This document shows positions 47,533 to 55,944 of a stretch of 64,000 nt of DNA, one piece after another. The stretch's first letter is position 1. The number at the start of each line of letters is the position of its first letter. The stretch lies in assembly GCA_947474365.1 (NCBI GenBank), contig CANJIU010000013.1:1-64000 (forward strand), written 5' to 3'. Made by a program: the position numbers and the translations under genes. Source of the stretch: Opitutia bacterium (lineage in GTDB: Bacteria; Verrucomicrobiota; Verrucomicrobiia; Opitutales; Opitutaceae). Under the pieces are notes generated by a model, which had not been told where the DNA came from, did not search any database, and saw nothing but the letters and a program-made list of their open reading frames with translations.

Positions 47533-50500
47533 ATGGCCATCCACGTCGCCCTCCACCATAAGACCGCCTACCGCTACGACCGGCTCGTCCGCCTCGGACC
47601 CCAGGTGGTCCGGCTGCGCCCCGCGGCCCATTGCCGCACGTCGGTCCTCAGCTACTCACTCAAGGTCGAGCCCGCGTGCCACTTCCTAAACTGGCACCAG
47701 GATCCCCAGGGCAACTACCTCGCCCGTCTCGTCTTCCCCCAGCCCACCCGCTCCTTTTCCGTCGAAGTCGACCTGGTCGCCGAGATGGCGGTTTACAACC
47801 CGTTCGATTTCTTCCTCGAACCCAGCGCCGAGAAATTTCCGTTCGCCTACGACGCCACGCTCGCCGTCGAACTCGCCCCCTACCTGCGCAAGGACGACCT
47901 CGCCACCAACCCCGCGTTCGCCGCGTTTGTCGCCGGCATCGACCGCAAGCCCCAGCGCACGATTGACTTTCTCGTCGGACTCAACCGCCGGATCAACCAA
48001 CTCGTCCGCTACATCATTCGGCTCGAGCCGGGTGTCCAGACCCCGGAGGAAACGCTCACGAAGGCCACCGGCTCCTGCCGCGATTCCGGCTGGCTCCTCG
48101 TACAGGCGCTCCGCCATTGCGGCCTCGCAGCCCGCTTCGTCTCCGGCTACCTGATCCAGCTCAAGGCCGATCAAAAATCCCTCGACGGTCCCTCCGGGGC
48201 CGAAAAGGACTTCACCGACCTCCACGCGTGGTGCGAGGTCTACCTCCCGGGCGCCGGCTGGCTCGGTCTCGATCCGACATCCGGCCTCCTCGCCGGCGAG
48301 GGGCATCTGCCGCTCGCCTGTTCACCCGAGCCCTCCAGCGCCGCACCCATCTCCGGCGGCGTCGACAAGAGCGAGGTCACGTTCGACTTCGCGATGTCCG
48401 TTTCGCGCATCTACGAGTCGCCGCGCGTCACGTTTCCCTACACCGACCAACAATGGGCCGCGATTGACGCGCTTGGCGAAAAAATCGACTCCACCCTCCG
48501 CGACCGCGACGTCCGTCTCACCATGGGCGGAGAGCCCACGTTTATTTCGATCGACGACATGGACGGTCCCGAATGGAACACCGCCGCCGTCGGCCCGCGC
48601 AAGCGCCAGCTCGCCGAGACGTTGATCAAGCGCCTCTGGAACCACTACGGCGCCGGCGGCTTCATCCACTACGGCCAGGGCAAGTGGTATCCCGGCGAAC
48701 AACTCCCGCGCTGGGCGTTCTCCGCCATCTGGCGGCGCGACGGCCAGCCGGTCTGGAAAAATCCCGCGCTGCTCGCCGACATCGCCAAGACGGAAAACTA
48801 CGACGCCAACGACGCCCACCGCTTCGCCACCCGTCTCGGCGCGCACCTCGGTGTCGGCGACAAATGGCTCCTGCCCGGTTACGAGGACGCGTTCTATCAT
48901 CTTTGGAAAGAACGCCGCCTGCCCACGAACGTCGATCCGCTGAAAAACAATCTCGCCGACGCCCAGGAGCGCGCGCGACTCGCGAAAATCTTCGAGCAAG
49001 GCCTCGACCGGGTCATCGGCTACGCCCTCCCGCTCGAGCGCGCCGCACCGTGGGGCTGGGCCAGCGGGCCTTGGTTCCTTCGTCCCGAGACGATGTATCT
49101 CATCCCCGGCGATTCGCCGATGGGCCTCCGACTGCCGCTCGATTCCCAGCCGTGGATCGCGCCGACTGACGTCCGCCATCTCATCACGCCCGATCCGCAA
49201 CTGGAATTGCCGCCGCTCCCCGATGCCGACGCGCTGGCCCGTCAATATCGCCAAGCCGCGAGTCCGGCCTCGACGTCCACCGCCGCTCGTCTCGCCGAAC
49301 TCCGCCGCGGTGCCGGTTTCCCCGGCGATCACGATCCGCGCCCGCAATCCCTCCCGCCCGCCGACCGCGTGCCGGCATCACAGGAAAGCGCCTCGTGGAT
49401 CGTCCGCACCGCCCTCTGCGTGCAACCGCGGGAAGGCCACCTCTTCATTTTCATGCCGCCTGTGCGCACGACCGAGGACTACCTCGACCTGCTCACCGCC
49501 ATCGAGGCCACCGCGGCGGACTTGTCGCTGCCCGTCGTGATCGAGGGCTATCTTCCGCCCCACGACCCGCGCCTCAACAGCATCAAGGTCACGCCCGATC
49601 CCGGCGTGATCGAGGTCAACATTCACCCGTCCTCGACATGGAAGGAACTCAGCGAAAAAACCGAATTCCTGTACGAGGCCGCCCGCCAGTCGCGGCTTGG
49701 CACTGACAAGTTCATGCTCGACGGCCGCCACACCGGCACGGGAGGAGGCAACCACCTCATCCTCGGCGGCGAACGCCCGTCCGACAGTCCGCTGCTCCGT
49801 CGACCGCACCTCCTGCAAAGCCTGCTCTCGTACTGGCACAATCATCCGTCGCTGAGTTATCTGTTTTCCGGACTCTTCATCGGCCCGACGTCACAGGCGC
49901 CGCGCGTCGACGAGGCACGCAACGATTCGCTCTACGAACTGGAAATCGCCTTTCGAGAGCTCGCCCGCAACCAGGAGCAATATGCTTCGACACCACCATG
50001 GCTCGTCGACCGCATCTTTCGCAACCTGCTCACCGACGTCTCGGGCAACACCCACCGCGCCGAGTTCTGCATCGACAAGCTCTACTCTCCCGACAGCGCC
50101 ACGGGCCGCCTCGGCCTGCTCGAGCTGCGCGCCTTTGAAATGCCGCCGCACGCGCGGATGAGCCTGGCGCAACAACTCCTCCTCCGCGGCCTCGTCGCGC
50201 GCTTCTGGGACAATCCGTACGCGCCCGAGCGCCTCGTCCGCTGGGGCACCGACCTCCACGATCGTTACCTGCTCCCGCATTACTGCCGGCAGGATTTCGC
50301 CGACGTCATGGCGGATTTGCGCCGTTGGGAACTGCCGTTCGAGGAGGATTGGTTCGCGCCGCATTTCGAATTTCGTTTCCCGCTCAACGGCCGCGTCAAC
50401 TACCGCGGCATGGATCTGGAGCTACGTCACGCGCTCGAGCCCTGGCATGTCATGGGCGAGGAAGGCGCGCCCGGCGGCACGGTGCGGTTTGTCGACTCGT

Positions 50501-50934
50501 CCGTCGAACGGCTCCAGGTCAAAGTGACCGGCCTCACACCCGAACGCTACTACGTCGCGTGCAACGGCGCGCGCGTCCCGCTCCAGCCCACCGGCGTCAA
50601 CGGCGAATTCGTCGCGGGCGTCCGCTATCGCGCGTGGCAGCCGCCGTCGTGCCTGCACCCGACGATCGGAGTCGACGCGCCGCTGGTGTTTGATCTCGTC
50701 GACGGCTGGAACGACAAGGCGCTCGGCGGCTGCACGTACCATGTCGCGCATCCGGGCGGCCGCAACTACGCGACGTTCCCGGTGAACAGCTATGAGGCGG
50801 AGAGCCGACGCTTCGCGCGCTTCGTGCCCCAAGGCCACACGCCAGGCCGGCCGCTGCCGATCCCGGCCCGAGAAGTCGCGCCCGAACAGCCCCACACGCT
50901 CGACCTGCGCGATCCGTTCAAGGTGGCGAGGTAA
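47533..50934 (+). CDS. Transglutaminase-DUF2126 fusion protein (amidoligase-type)
   Basis: An 1133-residue protein from ATG 47533 (MAIHVALHHKTAYRYDRLV, the conserved start of the bacterial transglutaminase N domain). The cysteine-protease-like transglutaminase triad is visible: Cys182 in GSCRDSGWLL, His231 in DLHAWCEVY and Asp247 in GLDPTSG. From about residue 310 to the end is DUF2126 (VRLTMGGEPTFISIDD, IEVNIHPSSTWKEL, DGRHTGTGGGNH), described in the literature as a glutamine-synthetase-fold amide ligase. Such proteins occur with circularly permuted ATP-grasp and alpha-E proteins in predicted peptide-modification operons; the ATP-grasp partner here is at 62505. Confidence 0.92.
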   Translation: MAIHVALHHKTAYRYDRLVRLGPQVVRLRPAAHCRTSVLSYSLKVEPACHFLNWHQDPQGNYLARLVFPQPTRSFSVEVDLVAEMAVYNPFDFFLEPSAEKFPFAYDATLAVELAPYLRKDDLATNPAFAAFVAGIDRKPQRTIDFLVGLNRRINQLVRYIIRLEPGVQTPEETLTKATGSCRDSGWLLVQALRHCGLAARFVSGYLIQLKADQKSLDGPSGAEKDFTDLHAWCEVYLPGAGWLGLDPTSGLLAGEGHLPLACSPEPSSAAPISGGVDKSEVTFDFAMSVSRIYESPRVTFPYTDQQWAAIDALGEKIDSTLRDRDVRLTMGGEPTFISIDDMDGPEWNTAAVGPRKRQLAETLIKRLWNHYGAGGFIHYGQGKWYPGEQLPRWAFSAIWRRDGQPVWKNPALLADIAKTENYDANDAHRFATRLGAHLGVGDKWLLPGYEDAFYHLWKERRLPTNVDPLKNNLADAQERARLAKIFEQGLDRVIGYALPLERAAPWGWASGPWFLRPETMYLIPGDSPMGLRLPLDSQPWIAPTDVRHLITPDPQLELPPLPDADALARQYRQAASPASTSTAARLAELRRGAGFPGDHDPRPQSLPPADRVPASQESASWIVRTALCVQPREGHLFIFMPPVRTTEDYLDLLTAIEATAADLSLPVVIEGYLPPHDPRLNSIKVTPDPGVIEVNIHPSSTWKELSEKTEFLYEAARQSRLGTDKFMLDGRHTGTGGGNHLILGGERPSDSPLLRRPHLLQSLLSYWHNHPSLSYLFSGLFIGPTSQAPRVDEARNDSLYELEIAFRELARNQEQYASTPPWLVDRIFRNLLTDVSGNTHRAEFCIDKLYSPDSATGRLGLLELRAFEMPPHARMSLAQQLLLRGLVARFWDNPYAPERLVRWGTDLHDRYLLPHYCRQDFADVMADLRRWELPFEEDWFAPHFEFRFPLNGRVNYRGMDLELRHALEPWHVMGEEGAPGGTVRFVDSSVERLQVKVTGLTPERYYVACNGARVPLQPTGVNGEFVAGVRYRAWQPPSCLHPTIGVDAPLVFDLVDGWNDKALGGCTYHVAHPGGRNYATFPVNSYEAESRRFARFVPQGHTPGRPLPIPAREVAPEQPHTLDLRDPFKVAR

Positions 50935-51037
50935 ACCTTACCACTTGTTGTCGCTCCTCGTAGCCGTTCTCCTGCGCTGACGACCTTTCTTCGTCCGACG
51001 AAATTTTCCTCCTCCTGAAGCGTCACCGCTTCAGGTC

Positions 51038-53065
51038 ATGCATGCCTCCGTCGTCCGCGCGTTCGTCCGTCGTCTTGGGATCACGCTCGGCTGCGTCGCG
51101 CCGCTGGCCATCGCGATCGCGGGGCCTGCAGCCCCGCACCCCGCGCCCGACGCCGCCTGGGCCCGGCTGCCCCCGCACCCGCGCCTCGTCGCCACCGCCG
51201 CGCAGTGGCAGGCGCTTCGCGACCGCCTCGCCATCGCCCGTCCCAACTCCGCGGCGCCCGCTCCGTCCCCGTCCTCCGGCACCGACCCCGTCTCTGTCCG
51301 CCTTTTTGCTCTGATCCGCGAACGCGCCGAGGCGATCCTCGCGCTTCCTCCCGTCGTCATCACCCAGCGCAAACGCGGCGCCCTCGCCGGCACGATCCTC
51401 GAGCCCGCCCGCGAGATTCAGCGCCGCGTTCTCGCCCTCGCCGTCACCGCGCGCCTCACCGACGATCCGCGTTTCCGCGACCGCACCCTCGTCGAACTCC
51501 ACCGTCTCACCGATCTCCCGGACTGGAATCCGGCCGTCTTTCTCGACACCGCCGAGGCCACCCTCGCGGTCGCCGTCGGTTACGACTGGCTGTACGACAC
51601 GCTCCCGCCCGCGGAACGCGACACCCTCGCCACCGCTCTCATCGACAAAGGTCTGCGCGCCTCCTTCGATTCCCCCGCCAAGTTCCTCTCGTGGGTCCGC
51701 GGCTCCAACAACTGGAACCAAGTCTGCCACGGCGCGCTCGTGATCGGCGCGCTCGCGGTGGCCGACCGCGAACCTGCGCTCGCGCAACGCACCGTCCAAC
51801 GCGCGGTCGACGATCTCCACTTCTCCGCGAAAGCCTACGCGCCCGATGGCGTCTACCCCGAAGGCCCGATGTACTGGTCCTACGGTACCACGTTTCACGT
51901 CGCGATGCTCTCCGCGCTGGAGACGGCGCTCGGTGATCGTTGTGGCCTCGACACCTTTCCCGGATTCCTCGCCACGCCCGACTACCTGAACCAGGTCACC
52001 GCGCCCGGCGGCGAGATGTTTAACTACGCCGACTCCACCGGGAGCCGCGGTTTCGAACCCGCTCTCTTCTGGTTCGCCCGTCAACTCCGCCAGCCGGCCG
52101 CCATCAGTTGGGAACTCGATTTTCTCAACCGGCCCGCCGCCGCCCCTTCGCGCGCGACCGCCCACCCCCGCTCGTCCGACGCCCGCTCACGCCATCTGCC
52201 GCTCGCCCTCCTCTGGTGGGACCCCGCGGTCCGTATCCTCCCCGCAACCACGCCTCCGCTCCACTGGAAGGGCGACGGCGCCGTCCCCGTCGCCGTCCAC
52301 CGCAGCGCATGGTCCGATCCCCTGGCCGTCTACGTCGCGATCAAGGGCGGCCGTCCCGGCGTCTCCCACGGCCACATGGATGTCGGTTCCTTCATCTTCG
52401 AAGCCGACGGCGTGCGTTGGGCCGTCGACCCGGGCGGCCAATCCTACTCCACCGCCTATCAAACCGGGATCGATTCCTCGCTCTGGCGTTTCACCCAAGA
52501 CAGCCCGCGTTGGACGATTTTCCGGCTTGGAGCCGAAGGTCACAACCTCCTCCGCTTCGACCAGGCTGCACAACGCGTCGGCGCCTCCGCTCCAATCACG
52601 CGCTTTGTCGCCACCGGTCCGGCGCCCTACACGCAACTCGACCTCACCGCCGTCTCCGGCGACCGCGTGAAATCCGCGCACCGCGGGGTGATGCTCCTCG
52701 CCGACCGTCGCGTCGTTTTCCAGGATGAGTGGACCACCGCCGCGGCCGCCACGACCGCCACCTGGCAGTGGCTCACGCACGCCGCCGTCACCCTCGAACC
52801 CACCGGCGCCCTCCTGCGCCAGGACGGAAAAACGCTCCGGCTCCGCCTCCTGGCGCCGGCCGATGCCACGGTCACCGTCGAAGACACCGCGCGACTCCTT
52901 CACGCCCAGGACGAACCCACGCCCGGCCTCCGCCGTATCGTGATTCTCACCACGACCCCGCCCGACACGTCCGCCCGCTTTGTCATCGTCGCCGAACCCG
53001 GCTCGGTCGCGCCGGCCCTCGCCACCGCACCGCCCATCGCGATCAGCGCGCTGGAGGCGTGGTGA
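51038..53065 (+). CDS. Heparinase II/III-like / alginate-lyase-like protein, second copy
   Basis: A 675-residue protein of the same layout as the 7013-8905 gene. Signal-like N-terminus (LGCVAPLAIAIAGPAA), then HPRLVATAAQW, NNWNQVCHGA, PDGVYPEGPMYWSYGTT, and RPGVSHGHMDVGSF in the beta-sandwich part. The shared motifs in the same order make the two clear paralogues, though overall divergence is large. Probably a polysaccharide lyase acting outside the cytoplasm; substrate unknown. It lies 103 bp after the DUF2126 gene and at the left edge of the defence island. Confidence 0.85.
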   Translation: MHASVVRAFVRRLGITLGCVAPLAIAIAGPAAPHPAPDAAWARLPPHPRLVATAAQWQALRDRLAIARPNSAAPAPSPSSGTDPVSVRLFALIRERAEAILALPPVVITQRKRGALAGTILEPAREIQRRVLALAVTARLTDDPRFRDRTLVELHRLTDLPDWNPAVFLDTAEATLAVAVGYDWLYDTLPPAERDTLATALIDKGLRASFDSPAKFLSWVRGSNNWNQVCHGALVIGALAVADREPALAQRTVQRAVDDLHFSAKAYAPDGVYPEGPMYWSYGTTFHVAMLSALETALGDRCGLDTFPGFLATPDYLNQVTAPGGEMFNYADSTGSRGFEPALFWFARQLRQPAAISWELDFLNRPAAAPSRATAHPRSSDARSRHLPLALLWWDPAVRILPATTPPLHWKGDGAVPVAVHRSAWSDPLAVYVAIKGGRPGVSHGHMDVGSFIFEADGVRWAVDPGGQSYSTAYQTGIDSSLWRFTQDSPRWTIFRLGAEGHNLLRFDQAAQRVGASAPITRFVATGPAPYTQLDLTAVSGDRVKSAHRGVMLLADRRVVFQDEWTTAAAATTATWQWLTHAAVTLEPTGALLRQDGKTLRLRLLAPADATVTVEDTARLLHAQDEPTPGLRRIVILTTTPPDTSARFVIVAEPGSVAPALATAPPIAISALEAW

Positions 53066-53120
53066 GGAACCGTCACTGGCTCCTCCGGTCGCAGCCGGCG
53101 GGGGTTTGCCCAAGCCAGGT

Positions 53121-53195
53121 TGTCAGAAAAATGGGGGCAGAAAAATTTCCAGCCGGGAGGATGAAGATTTTTTTGCCCCCATCTTTTTGCCCCTC
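53121..53195. repeat. Family B palindromic repeat, copy B1
   Basis: Left arm TGTCAGAAAAATGGGGGCAG then AAAAAT; right arm ATTTTTTTGCCCCCATCTTTTT. The arms are imperfect inverted repeats separated by about 20 bp. The same left-arm text recurs at 61719-61747. Confidence 0.78.
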
Positions 53196-53248
53196 GGATG
53201 GAGGCGCTTTGGCCCCAAACCCCGCACCAGGCGAAGGATTGGGGTTTT

Positions 53249-53323
53249 ATTCCGCTGTCCCCATTCCTCTGTCCAACCTCCGGCCAAAACAAGCCGTTGA
53301 CAGGGGAACGGGGACAAAGGAAT
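53249..53323. repeat. Family B-like palindromic repeat, copy B2
   Basis: Left arm ATTCCGCTGTCCCCATTCCT then CTGTCC; right arm GACAGGGGAACGGGGACAAA then GGAAT, an imperfect inverted repeat with a 24-bp loop. It has the same GACAG/GGGGACAG organisation as B1 but with a different base run. It directly abuts the vsr fragment. Confidence 0.72.
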
Positions 53324-53330
53324 CGACGGT

Positions 53331-53402
53331 GCCCTCGTTGTCCCGCGAGCGGATGGCGGACATCACCGCGGAGCGTTTGCGACGGGAAAAAATGTCGGCC
53401 AT
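53331..53402 (-). pseudogene. Truncated vsr 5' fragment
   Basis: Read on the minus strand from ATG 53402 it encodes MADIFSRRKRSAVMSAIRSR then DNEGT, matching the first 25 residues of the intact Vsr at 54584-55030 (MSDVFSKRKRSAVMSAIRSR then GNAAT). It is cut off by palindrome B2, and none of the catalytic part remains. It is a remnant of a second vsr gene. Confidence 0.8.
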
Positions 53403-53718
53403 GGAAGTTTGGCTGCCGCACACCACTCCACTTCGCGCTCAAGATGATCCGAATCCCGTTGGGGCGCAGACTTGCTGCGCCCCTACGGAGTGCTTGGTCT
53501 CATACGGCGCCAATCGCCTCTGCTTGAATGCGACGTGGAATCCGTCGCGGCGGCATCCTGCGTCCCGGCGGTCAATCGCGGTAGACGCCGGCCACACGGA
53601 TTTCCCGGACCGCATGGTCGCTTCAATCAAGGATTCAATCTGAGATTTCCGCCCGTGCACGGAGTATGTTCGGTCGGGACGGCAATTGCGCGCACGTGCG
53701 CGCAAGTGAGCGGGAGAG

Positions 53719-53850
53719 GTGTTCGACCGTCAGGGCGCGGGCCTCCTCGACGCCCGGCGTCACACCGACACCGACTATTTGGTGGGCTGCCGCCAAAAAC
53801 GAAACACAGTGGAATACGACCACGCCGGCGATACCTTACGGCGCGACGCC
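53719..53850 (+). pseudogene. HEPN-like protein C-terminal remnant
   Basis: The plus-strand frame contains DTDYLVGCRQKRNTVEYDHA, which resembles the C-terminal helix of HEPN toxins that pair with nucleotidyltransferases (pattern DY..xCRxKRN..xY), including an R-x6-H arrangement (RNTVEYDH). The sequence before and after does not continue the fold. A HEPN-like N-terminal fragment lies 2 kb away at 55741. Confidence 0.45.
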
Positions 53851-53885
53851 GGGGAACCGATCGCCGGTCCCGCGGAGAGTGCGGG

Positions 53886-54254
53886 TCACGAGCCGGACCC
53901 GAGTTCGGGCGCCGGTGCCTGTGGCGGTGGAGGGAACGACAACTCGATGTAATCGCCCGGCACGAGTTGGGAGACCGCTTGCGCTACGTAATCCGTGTGC
54001 TGGCGAATGAGCCGCCAGTCGGTGGTCATCACGACGAGCACCGCGCGCCGACGGTCGGAGAAGTTCTGCTGGTAACGGAGATTTTGATCGGTGGAGACAA
54101 CGGCGAAAAAAGCCTCCGCTTCGGCGGCGCGCAACAGCTCGCCGTTCTGCAGGGTGCCCCAGCCAAGCTCGAAAGCGGTGACGATCTCGTGTCCGACGAG
54201 AAAGCGGCGCAACGGCACGGGCGTGCCTTGATCGAAGAGAATCTTCACGGCCAC
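53886..54254 (-). CDS. DUF5615 PIN-like toxin
   Basis: A 122-residue protein. ILFDQGTPVPLRRFLVGHEI is the DUF5615 N-terminus with an acidic Asp-Gln start, followed by VVSTDQNLRYQQN and VMTTDW, the acidic positions of the PIN-like nuclease fold. It is preceded, 5 bp away, by a DUF433 antitoxin gene, the standard partner. Start GTG 54254 or GTG 54248. The proline-rich C-terminus is unusual. Presumed RNase toxin. Confidence 0.85.
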   Translation of the reverse strand: MAVKILFDQGTPVPLRRFLVGHEIVTAFELGWGTLQNGELLRAAEAEAFFAVVSTDQNLRYQQNFSDRRRAVLVVMTTDWRLIRQHTDYVAQAVSQLVPGDYIELSFPPPPQAPAPELGSGS

Positions 54255-54259
54255 CGCAC

Positions 54260-54478
54260 TCAGGCTTCGACGAGGCTGCGCTGGGCGTGCTCCAGCACGG
54301 CCTCAACTTGGCCGCGGGAGACGCCGGGAAACCACTCCAGAAAATTTTCCACCGTGGCGCCGCTCTCGAGATTTTCGAACAGCGCCTTCACCGGGACCCG
54401 CGTGCCCTTGAACAGCCAGACTCCGCTGACTTTCCCCGGAATCCGCTCCACCGCGGAGCACTGCGACCAATTGAGCAT
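54260..54478 (-). CDS. DUF433 antitoxin
   Basis: A 72-residue protein from ATG 54478. ERIPGKVSGVWLFKGTRVPV and FLEWFPGVSRGQVEAVLEHA form the helix-turn-helix of DUF433 (VapB-like) antitoxins. It is first in the toxin-antitoxin pair with the DUF5615 gene. The frame extends to 54577 but ATG 54478 fits the family start. Likely binds its own promoter; no operator was found. Confidence 0.88.
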   Translation of the reverse strand: MLNWSQCSAVERIPGKVSGVWLFKGTRVPVKALFENLESGATVENFLEWFPGVSRGQVEAVLEHAQRSLVEA

Positions 54479-54583
54479 GCCGGAAAAATGCCGGCGGGAC
54501 GGGCCGAACGCAAGCCGCGCTTCGGTCTCTCGTCGCGTGAATTCCTGCCGCACCTTCTCGGCGCCCGGCGACTTCAACCCGCC

Positions 54584-55030
54584 TCAGCCGAGAGCTCGTT
54601 TCAGCCGGGCAAGCAGGCGGGCTTCGTTTTTCCGGGTCAGCTCATGCTCCCAAATTCGCAGGACCCGCCAGCCCATCGCCCGCAGCGTGCGGGTGACGAG
54701 ACGGTCGCGGGTGCGGTTCGCGGCGATTTTCCTGCGCCAGAACGCGGCGTTGTTTTTCGGCTGCGTGGCATGGAGCGGACAGCCGTGCCAAAAGCAGCCG
54801 TCGACAAAGACGGCAAGACGTTGGGCGCGGAAGACAAAATCCGGTTTCACGCGGAACGGCTTCAACTGCCCGCCTTCCACTTTCCCCTGGAGCGAAGCTC
54901 CCCGTCGCCAGCCGGTGAAGCCGTGGGCCCGGAAAATCGCGATGAGCCGCAGCTCGGTGGCCGCGTTGCCGCGCGAGCGGATGGCCGACATCACGGCGGA
55001 GCGTTTACGTTTCGAGAAGACGTCGGACAT
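54584..55030 (-). CDS. vsr: Very short patch repair endonuclease Vsr
   Basis: A 148-residue protein. The N-terminus DVFSKRKRSAVMSAIRSRGN, the catalytic Asp64 in KPDFVF and the VFVDGCFWHGCP block (residues 74-85, with His82) are the Vsr fold. Vsr nicks T:G mismatches from deamination of 5-methylcytosine and normally accompanies a cytosine-C5 methyltransferase; the only one here, at 60532-61077, is truncated. The protein looks full length. It is on the same strand as the McrBC-like genes. A second, broken vsr lies at 53331. Confidence 0.92.
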   Translation of the reverse strand: MSDVFSKRKRSAVMSAIRSRGNAATELRLIAIFRAHGFTGWRRGASLQGKVEGGQLKPFRVKPDFVFRAQRLAVFVDGCFWHGCPLHATQPKNNAAFWRRKIAANRTRDRLVTRTLRAMGWRVLRIWEHELTRKNEARLLARLKRALG

Positions 55031-55117
55031 GGCGTTGATTGGATTCCGAGGACTACGTGAAGAGATTCGTCACGAATAGCAGGTCGGAAATTCGCCTTGC
55101 CACCCATACCTTGTATT

Positions 55118-55165
55118 ACCAGGGTATTGCCTGGTTTTACCAGGGGTATCCCTGGTAATACCAGG
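55118..55165 (+). promoter_or_regulatory. Phased palindromic operator of the wHTH-nucleotidyltransferase gene
   Basis: Two 18-bp palindromes ACCAGG-N6-CCTGGT lie at 55118-55135 and 55139-55156, and a third half-site ACCAGG at 55160-55165. The repeat period is exactly 21 bp, two helical turns. The array ends 13 bp before ATG 55179, so a bound protein would block the gene's own start region. Most likely autoregulation by the encoded winged-helix protein. Confidence 0.82.
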
Positions 55166-55178
55166 TAAGCAACCGACG

Positions 55179-55787
55179 ATGACCAAACTGGCCCTGCTCT
55201 TTCACTCCGAAGTCCGCGCCGAAATGCTCCGACTTCTGTTCGGCGCACGCCAGCGGGAGATGTATCGCGCCGAGATCATCAGCCACACCCCTTTTGCCCA
55301 GGGATCGGTCGAGGAGGAGTTGCAAAAACTGGTCGATTTGGAGCTGATCACCACCGTCAAGGACGGCAACCGCCGCTACTACTCCGCCAACCGCGCCCAT
55401 CCGATCTACCCTGACCTGCACGCTATTGTGCTCAAAACGTCGGGGCTGAAGGACATCCTGGTCGAGGCGCTCCCAAAGAAAAAAATCACCTTCGCCTTTG
55501 TGTTTGGCTCGATCGCCGCCGAAAACGAGCGGGCCGAAAGCGATCTGGACCTCATGATCGTTGGCTCTGCCAGTCACCGCGAACTCGCCTCGGCGCTGCG
55601 TTCCGCCGGCGAGCGGATCGGCCGCGAAATCAATCCGCACTTTTTCGATGCGGCCGAACTGGCGCGTCGGGTGAAGGCCAACGATCATTTCTTGAGTGAC
55701 GTCATGGCCAAACCCAAGCTCTTCATCATTGGAGACGAAAATGAGTTTACCCACCTGGTTGGCCGCGGGCTGGCTCCAAAGCCATAA
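55179..55787 (+). CDS. Winged-helix-nucleotidyltransferase protein (putative self-regulating antitoxin)
   Basis: A 202-residue protein of two parts. Residues 1-75 are a winged helix (LFHSEVRAEMLRLLFGARQR, VEEELQKLVDLELITTVKDG). From about 100 a minimal nucleotidyltransferase follows, with FGS at 109-111 and SDLDLMIVG at 121-129. Similar fusions act as antitoxins or AMPylators toward a HEPN toxin encoded directly downstream. Here the next gene starts inside this one (ATG 55741) but its product breaks down after about 24 residues. A phased operator immediately upstream suggests autorepression. Confidence 0.85.
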   Translation: MTKLALLFHSEVRAEMLRLLFGARQREMYRAEIISHTPFAQGSVEEELQKLVDLELITTVKDGNRRYYSANRAHPIYPDLHAIVLKTSGLKDILVEALPKKKITFAFVFGSIAAENERAESDLDLMIVGSASHRELASALRSAGERIGREINPHFFDAAELARRVKANDHFLSDVMAKPKLFIIGDENEFTHLVGRGLAPKP

Positions 55788-55944
55788 GACCAGCCGCGCC
55801 GAAATCCGCGAACCGCGGTGCATTCCTTCTGATCGTCTGTTTGACGGCTCTGCGCTTCATTTCCACGCTCGATTCCGTGACCTACGCCACCCAGCAACTT
55901 ACCCACGCCCTGCAGGAGCTTACTCGACGCAGTCGGCAGGATGA
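55741..55944 (+). pseudogene. Truncated HEPN-like partner of the nucleotidyltransferase
   Basis: ATG 55741 overlaps the preceding gene by 47 bp and encodes MSLPTWLAAGWLQSHKTSRA then EIRE, the usual N-terminal pattern of HEPN proteins paired with wHTH-nucleotidyltransferases. After that the sequence is unrelated (RCIPSDRLFDGSALHFHARF) and stops at 55944. The HEPN core is missing, so the toxin half is probably inactive. Confidence 0.6.

Larger units (their letters stand above)
53066..53885. other. Repeat-rich junction at left edge of the defence island
   Basis: This 820-bp stretch has no intact gene. It contains two family B palindromes (53121-53195 and 53249-53323), a truncated vsr 5' end (53331-53402, minus strand), a perfect hairpin GGGGCGCA/TGCGCCCC (53461-53468 and 53476-53483), and a HEPN-like C-terminal remnant (53719-53850, plus strand). 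Together these indicate repeated insertion and deletion. Confidence 0.7.

Noticed and set aside
55100..55170. Possible CRISPR-like array
   Set aside because: The repeats are 6-bp palindromic half-sites with 21-bp phasing and no spacers of CRISPR length; an operator explains them better.
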